A stretch of 64,000 bases of DNA from the NCBI RefSeq assembly GCF_900156425.1, contig NZ_FTNO01000001.1, forward strand, positions 186,001-250,000, in the 5' to 3' direction. This stretch comes from Haladaptatus litoreus. Its GTDB lineage: Archaea; Halobacteriota; Halobacteria; Halobacteriales; Haladaptataceae. The position numbers were made by a program, and so were the translations under genes. The notes below the pieces were generated by a model. It was given only the letters and a program-made list of their open reading frames with translations, ran no database searches and was not told where the DNA came from. Shown here piece by piece: positions 32,507-41,348 of this stretch (its first letter is position 1; each line of letters starts with the position of its first letter).

Positions 32507-33244
32507 CTACCGGTGTTTGGGCCGCCGAACGTTCCGCGACGCCACCGCCGAGAGCAGTTTCACTAGCGATTGCACCGCCAGTTCGAGCAGTTCTTCCCCT
32601 CGTTCTTCGCTCCCTTCCGTCGGGTCGCCGACAACGCCGTTTTCCGTGAACTCCGCGCTGTCGTAGGCGAGATTCGTGTAGGACACCCATTCGCCCCACC
32701 CGTCGCTCGCGCCTTCTCTAGCTAGTTCGATTCTGTCCTCGTGGACGAGTTCACCGCGAGTGTGGCGCAAAAACGCGGTTTCCAGTGGCCCGGCGTGACC
32801 CATGTCGCTTCGATGGTCGCCGACCGCCTCGAACCACGTGAACGGAACCGCGTAGGCCTCGTCGTGGCGCGTGATTTTCCCGGCGACTTCGCGGAGCGCG
32901 GCGACGTTCCCGCCGTGACCGTTGACGATGACGACGCGATTCCAACCGTGTTCCGCGAGGCTCGCAACCGTCTCGCGGACGTACCGCCGGAAGGTTTCCT
33001 CGGTGACCCAGAGCGTCCCCGTGAACTGCCGATGCTCTTCGCTCACGCCAACTGGAACCGGCGGGGCGACGACGACGTCGCCGTCGTATGCCTCGGCAGT
33101 CGCGTCCGCGACTGCTTCGGCGTTGAGCCAGTCGGTTCCGAGTGGTGCGTGCGGGCCGTGCTGTTCCGTGCTTCCGACGGGAAGAAGCGCGAGGTTCGTC
33201 TCGATTTCGTCCGCGTCTGTCCACGTCGCACGAGAGAGATTCAT
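32507..33244 (-). CDS. Creatininase family amidohydrolase (ArfB-like candidate)
   Basis: A 245-aa metal-dependent amidohydrolase. Metal motifs are LLPVGSTEQHGPHAPLGTD (residues about 21-39), VNGHGGNVAALREV in the middle, and GHAGPLETAFL. In archaea, creatininase-family enzymes include ArfB, the formamidopyrimidine deformylase of riboflavin/F420 synthesis, which is a reasonable but unproven assignment; creatinine hydrolysis is unlikely. ATG at 33244 (MNLSRATWTD) is chosen; the 23 codons upstream are not conserved-looking. It overlaps nothing and is convergent with the DUF5790-like gene. Confidence 0.85.
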   Translation of the reverse strand: MNLSRATWTDADEIETNLALLPVGSTEQHGPHAPLGTDWLNAEAVADATAEAYDGDVVVAPPVPVGVSEEHRQFTGTLWVTEETFRRYVRETVASLAEHGWNRVVIVNGHGGNVAALREVAGKITRHDEAYAVPFTWFEAVGDHRSDMGHAGPLETAFLRHTRGELVHEDRIELAREGASDGWGEWVSYTNLAYDSAEFTENGVVGDPTEGSEERGEELLELAVQSLVKLLSAVASRNVRRPKHR

Positions 33245-33367
33245 ATCCCATTCATGCCGGGGAATGCTCTTGTACCCGCCGGACGTCAGTCGGTGAATTT
33301 CATAATCGTTCACAACTGTCGCCGACCTAGCCAGAAGTTCTTACTGCCTCTCCGGTGTGGCTCCTCC

Positions 33368-33682
33368 ATGGCCGACGAAGACCGCGAAATGGGTGTGGAA
33401 TTGGGCGAACTGGCCGACAAACTCGACGAACACGACTATCCCGCGTCGTCGGACGACCTCGTAGAGGAGTACGGCGACTACGAAATCGAATATTCGAACG
33501 GTTCCGAGCGATTCGAGGAGGTAATCGGGCCGCTCAACGAAACCTACGAGTCGGCGGATGGCGTCCGACAGTCGATACTCAATATGGCCGACAGCGAGGC
33601 AGTCGGCCGTCAGCGATACTCCGACCGGGGCGGCACCGAACAGTCGTCGCCGGAGGACGACCCCGACCAAGAATCGTTCTGA
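33368..33682 (+). CDS. DUF5789-like haloarchaeal protein
   Basis: A 104-aa acidic protein: MADEDREMGVELGELADKLDEHDYPASSDDLVEEYG, then SERFEEVIGPLNETYESADGVRQSILNMADSEAVGRQRYSDR. This layout matches the haloarchaeal family I know as DUF5789, in which a gene-end block of VGRxxYSDR is conserved. Two or three helices, no Cys. Function unknown. It is divergent from the creatininase-family gene across 123 bp; the long in-frame upstream extension is a shadow of that gene. Confidence 0.78.
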   Translation: MADEDREMGVELGELADKLDEHDYPASSDDLVEEYGDYEIEYSNGSERFEEVIGPLNETYESADGVRQSILNMADSEAVGRQRYSDRGGTEQSSPEDDPDQESF

Positions 33683-33890
33683 TCCTATCGCGGGAGAAAA
33701 TACGTCGTTTCTCATATTTGGTTCGATAGGGAGTCATTACTCCAGTGGTAGGCCGTTGTTACCACCGTTCACGGAATCGAACGAAGTTGAACGGACGACT
33801 GCCTTATTCCTCGCAGTCTCGCACGGGACGACACCTGATGAAAGGTGAGTACAGACTTGCAGGTTTCCACCGGAACTCGCAACCGAAGCC

Positions 33891-35393
33891 ATGACAGGTG
33901 AACGCCCAACCGCCGAGACGGTGTCGTCCCTCCTCGGCGACCACGAACTCGTCGTCGCCTCGAACCGCCAACCGTACAGCCACGAACGCGAGGACGGGGA
34001 AATCGTCGTCAACCGTCCTGCTGGTGGCCTCACGTCCGCACTCGACCCCGTCGTGCAATCCGCCGGGGGAACGTGGGTCGCGTGGGCGAGCGGCGATGCA
34101 GACCACGACGTGACCGACGAAGACGGGCGAGTCGGCGTCCCGCCGGAAGATCCGGCTTACGACCTGCGACGCGTGTCGCTCTCCGACGAGCAGGTCGAAG
34201 GCTACTACTACGGCTACAGCAACCAAGTTCTCTGGCCGATTTGCCACATCGACACGTCGAAGATGAACGCCCGCGCTGATTTCTGGGGGCACTACCGCGA
34301 CGCGAACCGAGCCTTCGCGGACGCCATCGCGGACGAAGCGAGCGACGACTCCCTCGTCTGGCTACAGGATTACCACCTCGCACTGGCTCCGCGGATGATA
34401 CGCGAAACCAACCCCGACGTGTTCTGCATGCAGTTCTGGCACATCACGTGGCCGTCGTGGGATGCCTTCCAGACGTGTCCACAGTACGCGGAACTGCTAG
34501 ACGGACTGCTCGCGAACGACCTCGTCGGCTTTCACACCGACCAGTACTGCCAGAACTTCCTCGACTGTGCCGCAATGCTTCCCGACGCCCGGGTTGACCG
34601 GGCAACCCGAAGCGTCGTCTATAAGGGACGGCGGACGTTCGTCCGGCCGTTCCCGCTCGGTATCGACGCCACGCACCGGCGGCAACTCGCACTGTCGAGC
34701 GCCGACACCGGATTCTGGAACGAGTTCCGCGACGAACACGACATCGGCGACACCGTCGCGCTCGGCGTCGAGCGACTCGATTACACGAAAGGGATTCCTG
34801 AGCGACTGGCGGCGCTCGAACAGTTCTGGGAGACGCGCCCCGAGTGGCAAGGAGAACTCACCTACGTCCAGAAGGCGAGCGAAAGCCGAACCCAGATTCC
34901 GGAGTATCAAGCGATACAGGACTTCGTGGAGTCGGAAATCGAGCGCATCAACACCCGATTCGGAACGAACGACTGGACGCCAATCGTCTATCTCAACGAG
35001 TATCTCTCGAAAGACGGTCTCGCAACCCTGTATCGCGAGGCCGACCTCGGCATCGTCAGTCCGCGACGGGACGGGATGAACCTCGTGGCGAAGGAGTTCG
35101 TCGCCTCGCAGGTTGACGACCCCGGCGTTCTCCTCTTGAGCGAACTGACCGGCGCGCACGAGGAACTCGGCGACGAGTCGATTTCGGTGCATCCACACGA
35201 TACGCCGGGATTCGCGGACGCAATCGAGACTGCCCTGACGCTTCCCGAAACCGAGCGAGCGCGTCGGATGAACGACCTCGAACGGCTGGTTCACTCAAAC
35301 GACGTATATGCGTGGATGACGAAACAATTCAGAACGGTCGAATCGATTCAGCGCGGCCGCGACGTTGCGAAACAATCCATCAAACGACAATGA
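33891..35393 (+). CDS. otsA: Alpha,alpha-trehalose-phosphate synthase (UDP- or ADP-glucose forming)
   Basis: A 500-aa GT20 enzyme making trehalose-6-phosphate from a nucleotide-glucose donor and glucose-6-phosphate. Family blocks are present in order: VVNRPAGGLTSALDPV, VWLQDYHLALAPRMIRE, FWHITWPSWDAFQTCPQ, LVGFHTDQYCQNFLD, VALGVERLDYTKGIPERL, and SPRRDGMNLVAKEFVASQ (donor-binding). Length is normal. It is the first gene of an otsAB operon; its stop overlaps the otsB start (ATGA). Trehalose serves as a compatible solute or stress protectant. Confidence 0.96.
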   Translation: MTGERPTAETVSSLLGDHELVVASNRQPYSHEREDGEIVVNRPAGGLTSALDPVVQSAGGTWVAWASGDADHDVTDEDGRVGVPPEDPAYDLRRVSLSDEQVEGYYYGYSNQVLWPICHIDTSKMNARADFWGHYRDANRAFADAIADEASDDSLVWLQDYHLALAPRMIRETNPDVFCMQFWHITWPSWDAFQTCPQYAELLDGLLANDLVGFHTDQYCQNFLDCAAMLPDARVDRATRSVVYKGRRTFVRPFPLGIDATHRRQLALSSADTGFWNEFRDEHDIGDTVALGVERLDYTKGIPERLAALEQFWETRPEWQGELTYVQKASESRTQIPEYQAIQDFVESEIERINTRFGTNDWTPIVYLNEYLSKDGLATLYREADLGIVSPRRDGMNLVAKEFVASQVDDPGVLLLSELTGAHEELGDESISVHPHDTPGFADAIETALTLPETERARRMNDLERLVHSNDVYAWMTKQFRTVESIQRGRDVAKQSIKRQ

Positions 35394-36232
35394 CTACCGA
35401 GGTTCCGGAACCGCTCCGAACGAATCTGTACGTGCTGGTGAACCGACTCCGAGATACGGACGGACTGCTCGCGCTGTTCGATTTCGACGGGTCGCTCGCA
35501 CCCATCGAACAGCGACCGGAGGACGTGGAACTTCCGCCAACGACTCGCACGGCACTCGAAGCACTCCGCGGAACGGAGAACGTGGAAGTTGGTGTCGTCA
35601 GCGGTCGCGGCCTCGACGACCTTCGGGAACGAGTCGGCATCGACGGCGTCTCTTACGCTGGCAACCACGGATTGGAACTGTACATCGACGACGAGCGGAA
35701 CGTCCATCCAGTCGCCGAAGATTCGAAGAAACAAATTGCCGCCCTCTGCGACGACCTCGAAGACGAACTCGCGCCCGTTGACGGCGCATTCGTGGAGAAC
35801 AAAGGCGTCACGGCGTCGGTTCACTACCGACTCGTCGCGGACGAAGAGGGAGTCGCGACTGTTCGCGAGGCTGTCGAGAATACGGTGCAGGGGACGGACG
35901 ACATTCGTATCACATCCGGCAAAGCGGTGGTGGAGATGCGGCCCGACGTAGAGTGGCACAAGGGACGAGCGCTTCGATGGCTGTACGACCACCACGTTCC
36001 GGACGACGAGACGTGGCTTCCTCTCTACGTCGGCGACGACCGAACCGACGAGGATGCGTTCGAAACGTTGCCGAAATCCGGACTCGGTATCAAAGTCGGT
36101 CGGCAACCGCCAACTGTAGCGAGCTATCGAGTCGCCGACCCGTCGTCAGTGCAGACGATTCTAGCGTGGTTGGTGGAGTACGGCGTCGGATTTCTCGGAA
36201 TGGAGTCGCTTTCGAACGGAACTCGGAACTGA
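35390..36232 (+). CDS. otsB: Trehalose-6-phosphate phosphatase
   Basis: A 280-aa HAD-superfamily phosphatase releasing trehalose. FDFDGSLAPI holds the nucleophile Asp and acid Asp (residues 31-36). VGVVSGRGLDDL and SYAGNHGLEL follow. The cap domain ends with GKAVVEMRPDVEWHKGRAL (Lys), and YVGDDRTDEDAFETL supplies the metal-binding Asp pair. ATG at 35390 overlaps the OtsA stop, so translation is probably coupled. The frame's 26 earlier codons lie inside otsA and are discarded. Confidence 0.95.
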   Translation: MTTEVPEPLRTNLYVLVNRLRDTDGLLALFDFDGSLAPIEQRPEDVELPPTTRTALEALRGTENVEVGVVSGRGLDDLRERVGIDGVSYAGNHGLELYIDDERNVHPVAEDSKKQIAALCDDLEDELAPVDGAFVENKGVTASVHYRLVADEEGVATVREAVENTVQGTDDIRITSGKAVVEMRPDVEWHKGRALRWLYDHHVPDDETWLPLYVGDDRTDEDAFETLPKSGLGIKVGRQPPTVASYRVADPSSVQTILAWLVEYGVGFLGMESLSNGTRN

Positions 36233-36336
36233 CGAAACCGCGCGTTTCCCGTCTCGAAAGCAACCACAGAAGCTATCGAACTGTCTGAACGGTCACGCTG
36301 GTTTATTCTTCGTTTGCGAGTAGCACGCGGCAGACC

Positions 36337-37002
36337 ATGGACACTGACGACAACGAATCCCGACAGTCGGACGAACGGACCGAAGAGGAGACAGAAACCG
36401 AACAGCGAGAGGGACAGACAAACCAAGATGAGCGACGAACGGAGCGCGAAGAACGAGAATCCGGTTCCGAGAAACGGCCGAAACACGAAGAGTCGGGGGC
36501 GCCGGAATCTCGTACACCGCGTCCCCCGGAGCCGGAAGAACGGAATCTCCCGAAACCGGAAAAACGGCACCCTCCGGAACCGGAAGGACGCCCACCAGAG
36601 GGTGCGCCAGAACATCCTTCTCCGGAGGAGCCTCCCCGCCAGTCTTCCCCGCCGTCGCGCCCACCCCGTCACCAACGAACGGCCGAGAAATCGGAATCGT
36701 ACAGCGGTCGATACGGAAGCAGGGTGCGCGAACGCGAAGCGGAAACGAAATCGAACGAGGTCGAGGAAAAATCGGAGGAGCCTCGTTCGCGCCGGGACGA
36801 AGAGCAGCAAAATCAACACGGGTCGGAACCGACCGAAGTGAAAAAGTACGGCGGGCCGCGCGACTCGAACTGGAAACGACGACGGCGGTTACAGAAAGCC
36901 GAACGCCGAGGAAACGAACGGACGATGGACGTCGCGTTCGGCAAACAGCGGGCTGGACGACCGAAGAAACGGTATCAACGCGGTCGGAGAAATCAACGCT
37001 AA
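36337..37002 (+). CDS. Disordered Pro/Glu/Arg-rich protein, unknown
   Basis: A 221-aa protein predicted to be intrinsically disordered throughout. Residues 1-50 are Glu/Arg-rich, 50-110 are Pro-rich with repeated PEPE/PPEPEGRPP units, and the last 55 residues are strongly basic (KKYGGPRDSNWKRRRRLQKA, then GRPKKRYQRGRRNQR). No Cys and no hydrophobic core. The basic tail is unusual in a haloarchaeal proteome and could contact nucleic acid. A frame on the opposite strand is also open but is Phe/Arg-rich and unconvincing. The call is uncertain. Confidence 0.5.
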   Translation: MDTDDNESRQSDERTEEETETEQREGQTNQDERRTEREERESGSEKRPKHEESGAPESRTPRPPEPEERNLPKPEKRHPPEPEGRPPEGAPEHPSPEEPPRQSSPPSRPPRHQRTAEKSESYSGRYGSRVREREAETKSNEVEEKSEEPRSRRDEEQQNQHGSEPTEVKKYGGPRDSNWKRRRRLQKAERRGNERTMDVAFGKQRAGRPKKRYQRGRRNQR

Positions 37003-37021
37003 AACGAGCAGCGGTAAACCG

Positions 37022-38977
37022 TCAGTCGTCGGCGTCGGTGCGGGCGGTTCTGCGGGCGGCGCGTTCGATGAACTCCTCGGGGAGTTCGTCGATTTCACCG
37101 GCCTGAACGCCCCAGAGGTGGGCGTAGAGGCCGTCCTTTTGGAGGAGTTCGTCGTGCGGGCCGCGTTCGACGATTTTCCCGCCTTCGAGGACGACGATTT
37201 TCTCCGCGTCCTTGATGGTCGAAAGACGATGAGCGATGGCGAACGTGGTGCGGTCTTCCGTGAGTTTGTCGAGACTGCGCTGGATGAGCATCTCCGTCTC
37301 GGTGTCCACGTCGCTGGTCGCCTCGTCCAAGATGAGGATTTCCGGGTCTTTCAGGATTGCACGGGCAATCGAAATCCGCTGGCGCTGGCCGCCCGAAAGT
37401 TTGACTCCGCGTTCACCAACTTTAGTGTCGTATCCCTCGGGAAGATTGGTGATGAAATCGTGGGCCTCCGCGGCCTTCGCGGCCTCTTCGATTTCCTCAT
37501 CGCTCGCGTCGAAAGTACCGTATTCGATGTTCTCTTTCACCGTCCCGTAAAACAGGAAGGTGTTCTGGCTGACGTAGCCGATGTTCTGGCGAATGCTCGG
37601 GAGACTCACGTCGCGGATGTCGGTGCCGTCGATTCGAATCGCACCATCGTCCACGTCGTACATTCGAAGCAGGAGCTTCAGGACGGTCGATTTTCCGGCT
37701 CCGGTCGGGCCGACCAGTGCGAGAGTGTCGCCGCCTTCGACGGTGAACGAAACGTCCTCCACGATAGTTTCCTCGTCGTAGCCGAAGGTCACGTCGTCGT
37801 AGACGACCTCGCCGTCGCGGACGACGAGGTCTTCGGCATCCGGTTCTTCGCGGATTCGACTCGGTTCGTCCATCAGGCCGAAGATGCGGGCGCTGGACGC
37901 GTACGCGCGTTGGTACATGTTGATGATGGAACCGAACTGCGCCATCGGCCAGATGAACCGCTGGGTAAGGAGCATGAAGGTGATGAACTGTCCCGCTTCG
38001 AGGTCGCCCGTGAAGAACCACGGCCCTTCGCCGTTGAACACCCACAGACCGCCGACGATGAACGTCAGTGCGAAACCGAGTCCGGAGAGAATCTGGAGGG
38101 CTGGGAAGAACTTGATTCGCGTAACGATGGCGTCCCAGTTTGCACCGAAATAGTCGTGTGACACGTCGTCCACGCGGTCGGATTCGAACGACTCCGTGTT
38201 GCTCGTTTTGATGACCTGAATACCGCCGAGGTTGTTTTCCAGTCGGGAGTTCACCTTCCCGACGGAAGAGCGCACGTCGGCATATTTCGGTTGAATAATC
38301 TGGATGAACTTGTACGTGAACAGTGCGATGAGGGGCACTGGAACCAGTGCAACGAGCGCGAGTTGCCAGTTGATCGTGAGCAGGACTGCCGCGATAGCGA
38401 CGACCATCACGCCGAGACGGAATGCGGAGTTCATCCCGTCGTTCAAAAAGCGCTCCAATCGGTTCACGTCGTTCGAGAGGATGGACATCATCTCCCCGGT
38501 CTGTTTGTCCGAGAAGAACTCCATGTCCAATCTCTGCATCTTGTCGTAAGTGTCGGTACGAACCGAGTGCTGAATGTTCTGGGCGAACGAGTTCCATCCC
38601 CAGTTTCGTGCCCAGTGGAACGCCGCACCGACGCCGAACGCGACGGCGACCACGCCGACGGAGAACCAGAATTGTCCTCTTGGTGCCCCCGGCGTGATTT
38701 GTGCGGAGAAAGCGTCCGAGAGAAACGGAACTGATGCGGCGAGTGCTTCCGCATACGGAACTTCTTCTCGAAATAATGCGTCGAGCGCAACGCCGAGAAT
38801 TATCGGGGGGAGGAGATTGAGAATCCGAGCAAAGAGGCTCGATACGACCCCGACGACGAAGGCGAACCGATTTTCGCCCCCGTATTCGAAGAACAGACGC
38901 CGCATCGGATTGTCGGCGTTTTCCCGTTGTTCTTCGAACGGGTCGTCTTCGTCTGTGTGTATGCTCATGATACTCAT
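37022..38977 (-). CDS. ABC exporter, fused permease and ATPase (multidrug/lipid type)
   Basis: A 651-aa half-transporter that would work as a homodimer. The six-helix membrane domain spans about residues 20-360. The ATPase domain follows: Walker A GPTGAGKST, Q-loop NIGYVSQNTFLF, signature LSGGQRQR, Walker B EILILDEATSDVD and H-loop AIAHRLST. The architecture is that of MsbA/LmrA-like exporters of lipids, drugs or peptides. ATG at 38977 or 38968 are both plausible; the 15-codon longer frame is less likely. Monocistronic. Substrate unknown. Confidence 0.92.
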   Translation of the reverse strand: MSIMSIHTDEDDPFEEQRENADNPMRRLFFEYGGENRFAFVVGVVSSLFARILNLLPPIILGVALDALFREEVPYAEALAASVPFLSDAFSAQITPGAPRGQFWFSVGVVAVAFGVGAAFHWARNWGWNSFAQNIQHSVRTDTYDKMQRLDMEFFSDKQTGEMMSILSNDVNRLERFLNDGMNSAFRLGVMVVAIAAVLLTINWQLALVALVPVPLIALFTYKFIQIIQPKYADVRSSVGKVNSRLENNLGGIQVIKTSNTESFESDRVDDVSHDYFGANWDAIVTRIKFFPALQILSGLGFALTFIVGGLWVFNGEGPWFFTGDLEAGQFITFMLLTQRFIWPMAQFGSIINMYQRAYASSARIFGLMDEPSRIREEPDAEDLVVRDGEVVYDDVTFGYDEETIVEDVSFTVEGGDTLALVGPTGAGKSTVLKLLLRMYDVDDGAIRIDGTDIRDVSLPSIRQNIGYVSQNTFLFYGTVKENIEYGTFDASDEEIEEAAKAAEAHDFITNLPEGYDTKVGERGVKLSGGQRQRISIARAILKDPEILILDEATSDVDTETEMLIQRSLDKLTEDRTTFAIAHRLSTIKDAEKIVVLEGGKIVERGPHDELLQKDGLYAHLWGVQAGEIDELPEEFIERAARRTARTDADD

Positions 38978-39100
38978 AAATGGGACACCGGATTGATAAG
39001 AGTTTCCTACGAACCGAAACACTGCTTCGGAGAAGAACGAAATCCCGCTTTCGACTGTGTGACTGCCGAATGAATAACTGTTCTGGGCGACTCACTTCGT

Positions 39101-39370
39101 TTAGAGGTCGCGGCCTTCGACTTCGGGTTCGATTCCCGCGGCGACCAAATCCTGTCGGACTCGCTCGCGGAGTGGTTCCGGAACTGTCCCCCTTCCGACC
39201 GGTACCGCCACGTCCCCGTCGCCTTTGACTTTCCAGTAGAGCACGCAGTGGCTGGGTTCGTAGTATTCGATGCTGTAGTAGTCGTCCGCGCCGCGGTAGT
39301 GTACGCGGGCGGCAAACTCGTCTACTTTCCAGCCGTCTTGCTCGCCGAGTGCGGAGAGCGAGTCGTCCAT
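39101..39370 (-). CDS. Conserved-looking small haloarchaeal protein, unknown
   Basis: An 89-aa soluble protein with aromatic-rich sequence (VHYRGADDYYSIEYYEPSHC and VLYWKVKGDGDVAVPVGRGTVP), likely a small beta-sheet domain with a final helix (LRERVRQDLVAAGIEPE). One Cys, no catalytic motif. The composition is convincingly haloarchaeal. I do not recognise a named family. It lies between the ABC exporter and tRNA-Val. Confidence 0.75.
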   Translation of the reverse strand: MDDSLSALGEQDGWKVDEFAARVHYRGADDYYSIEYYEPSHCVLYWKVKGDGDVAVPVGRGTVPEPLRERVRQDLVAAGIEPEVEGRDL

Positions 39371-39455
39371 ACCTGCGATTTGCTACCGGGTGTGGTAGTC
39401 GTTACGAAAGTCAGAAAGTAACAGTTATTCCCCCGGAGCGATTTTTCCCGGATAC

Positions 39456-39529
39456 GGGTTCGTGGTCTAGTTGGTTATGACGCGGCCTTTACAAGGCCGA
39501 GGTCGGTGGTTCGAATCCGCCCGAACCCA
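39456..39529 (+). tRNA. tRNA-Val (TAC)
   Basis: A 74-nt cloverleaf: acceptor gggttcg/cgaaccc, anticodon stem cggcc/ggccg with loop tttacaa (anticodon TAC), T-arm cggtgg-ttcgaat style, discriminator a. Twenty-one bases later a hairpin GTGAC (39551-39555) / GTCAC (39567-39571), with GAGCGGAGCGA in the loop, may end the transcript. Confidence 0.94.
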
Positions 39530-39587
39530 TGAAATTCTGTCCGATGCAATGTGACGAGCGGAGCGAGTCACCTGCTCGCTTCCCTAT

Positions 39588-40631
39588 TCACTCCTTCGCG
39601 ACCTTGAAGAACTCCTGATACCCCACGGAGGCGAGCAGGGCGAGGAACGGAAGCGGATAGAGCCAGTACGCGCGATAGGCGCGCACGAACAGTGGTGCCG
39701 TCATGGAGAGTGCGAGGAGTCCGGTCGTCAGCACTGGGGCGTTCGTCGAGAGCGCGGGTCGTTCTGCGCCCCGTGCAGTGAAGGCCAACTGGGCGACAAT
39801 CGTCGCGGGGACGATAAGAACGAGGTGTTTGAGGGCTTCACGATAGAGTGCGCTCATCCACCGACTCGTGTCGCCGATGAGCGACGGAACGACCGGATTC
39901 GTGGTGTACTTTTCCGCCGCCCCGAACGACCAGTAAATCGCGCCGTGGAACGAGGCCTGTCCCCAGACTGCGTACACGAAGCCGAACGTGACGGCGACGA
40001 CGCCGATTCCGGCGAGGCTGAACGACGCGAAGCATCTAATGCCCGAATCGCGGTCGAGTTTTCGGAGACGGTCGTACGCCAGCGCCGGAATGGCGAACAC
40101 TGCGTGTTGGGAGAAGAGCCCCGCGGCCGCGATAGTTGCGCCGCGTGCCACTGGATGGCTGACCGAGAGTGAGAGGAGGATGCCCGCGATTGCGAACGAG
40201 CGAACGTTTACGACGGTTCCACCGGCGGCGGGGACACTCGTCAGGAACAGCAGCCCTGCCACTAATCCAACCCGAGAGGCGTCACGCTGTGCGCAGATTC
40301 GCCAAAGAAGAATTGCGATGGCGGCATTTGCGAACCCGACTAAGACGAAAAATACGAGCAGATACTGCCCAGTTGCGGCAACAGCGATGTTGAGCAGTTC
40401 GAAAAGCGGTGGTTTGTTGTCCACCGCTGGCCGGACGTAAATCGGCTTTCCGGCGAGTGCCGCCTCCGCGAGCGGACGCCAACAACAGCGCACGTCAACG
40501 TGTGGTTGGTGTGCACCGGCCTGAATCCGCATGTACCGATTCATCGTTTCGAGAACGCCGAGCAGGAGGAATACCGGAACGATGAACGTAGATGACTCAA
40601 GCGTTTCTCGTTTCGAGCTAAGTACGTGCAT
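39588..40631 (-). CDS. Polytopic membrane protein, GT-C/ArnT-like glycosyltransferase
   Basis: A 347-aa integral membrane protein with about nine hydrophobic helices. The N-terminal outside loop reads PHVDVRCCWRPLAEAALAGKPIYVRPAVDNKPPLFELLN, resembling the acidic-residue and KPPLF pattern of GT-C mannosyl- and aminoarabinosyl-transferases, which use lipid-linked sugars outside the membrane. It is shorter than typical ArnT (about 550 aa) and lacks a soluble tail. Assignment to glycosyl transfer is plausible rather than certain. Its upstream region (40632-41090) is AT-rich. Confidence 0.68.
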   Translation of the reverse strand: MHVLSSKRETLESSTFIVPVFLLLGVLETMNRYMRIQAGAHQPHVDVRCCWRPLAEAALAGKPIYVRPAVDNKPPLFELLNIAVAATGQYLLVFFVLVGFANAAIAILLWRICAQRDASRVGLVAGLLFLTSVPAAGGTVVNVRSFAIAGILLSLSVSHPVARGATIAAAGLFSQHAVFAIPALAYDRLRKLDRDSGIRCFASFSLAGIGVVAVTFGFVYAVWGQASFHGAIYWSFGAAEKYTTNPVVPSLIGDTSRWMSALYREALKHLVLIVPATIVAQLAFTARGAERPALSTNAPVLTTGLLALSMTAPLFVRAYRAYWLYPLPFLALLASVGYQEFFKVAKE

Positions 40632-41090
40632 TGGAGTGAGAACAGGGTGTGTCTGTTCGAGCTATCCGTACTGGACGTGTCGATGACTGTACTGTCGTCT
40701 ATACGTTCTGTATGATTGACTGGACATATACTTTCTTGTATAGAACCGATAAATGATTACAGGAAATTAGAAAGTACAGGATTTGTTGCCACTCTCATCA
40801 AATATTCCGAGGAGGTACGAAATTATCGGACTCAGGTCCTCCCTCTTTCTCGTGATTTTCTAAAGAACGGACGTGCAAATCGAAACCGGTAGATCGTAAC
40901 ACGACTGCCGCGAACTGCCTACATTTTCGACGCTCAACGGAATCGAGGGAACGGTTTGTCGCCGGAAGCTCGGTTGATTCGAAGCGTGAGCCATCTCTGT
41001 CGGACAGCAAGACTAGCGGCAGTAGAACTCTCGTTCGAGAATCGAATAGGAACTCACAGATGCGTTGGGTCGTTCAACGAGCGCATTACC
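40632..41090. other. Intergenic region, AT-rich, no convincing gene
   Basis: A 459-bp gap. Positions 40690-40800 are markedly AT-rich (for example ttcttgtatagaaccgataaatg) and probably hold the promoter of the membrane protein gene at 40631. A 70-codon minus-strand frame at 40798-41010 exists but has non-haloarchaeal composition. Possibly decayed sequence. Confidence 0.5.
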
Positions 41091-41228
41091 TTACGCTTCC
41101 CACGAGAGTTCGATACCGGCATCCGACCAAATCCAGGCCTCATCGTTTTCGGGGTCGTAGAACTCGACGCCGCCGTCGATTTCGCGTTCCAAACAATCGC
41201 CCCATTCTTCGGTGTTTTCTTGCACCAT
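41091..41228 (-). CDS. Tiny acidic haloarchaeal protein (45 aa)
   Basis: A 45-codon gene below the usual length cut-off, read on the minus strand. It starts MVQENTEEWGDCLEREIDGG, continues VEFYDPENDEAWIWSDAGIE and ends LSWEA, TAA. The VEFYDPEN-AWIWSD pattern and strong acidity resemble conserved tiny haloarchaeal proteins I recall (DUF7331-like). Codon choice is clean (GC-rich third positions). A TATA-like GCTTATACC (minus strand, about 41258-41266) lies about 32 bp upstream. Function unknown. Confidence 0.75.
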   Translation of the reverse strand: MVQENTEEWGDCLEREIDGGVEFYDPENDEAWIWSDAGIELSWEA

Positions 41229-41348
41229 TGGGTATATCGGGAGTGCAGAACCGTGTAGGTATAAGCTTTCCCCCGCTCGCGGTATTCACCGCTTACCGCG
41301 TCGGTGATAGATTTTTGATGAAAGAAATATTTCGTGGTGTATCGCCGA

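Noticed and set aside
36124..36819. Minus-strand frame of 231 codons opposite the Pro-rich ORF
   Set aside because: Phe/Arg/Leu-rich without recognisable domain, overlaps otsB's end; the plus-strand frame is more plausible though also unproven.
40798..41010. 70-codon minus-strand frame
   Set aside because: Composition is unlike haloarchaeal protein, no promoter at a proper distance and no motif.
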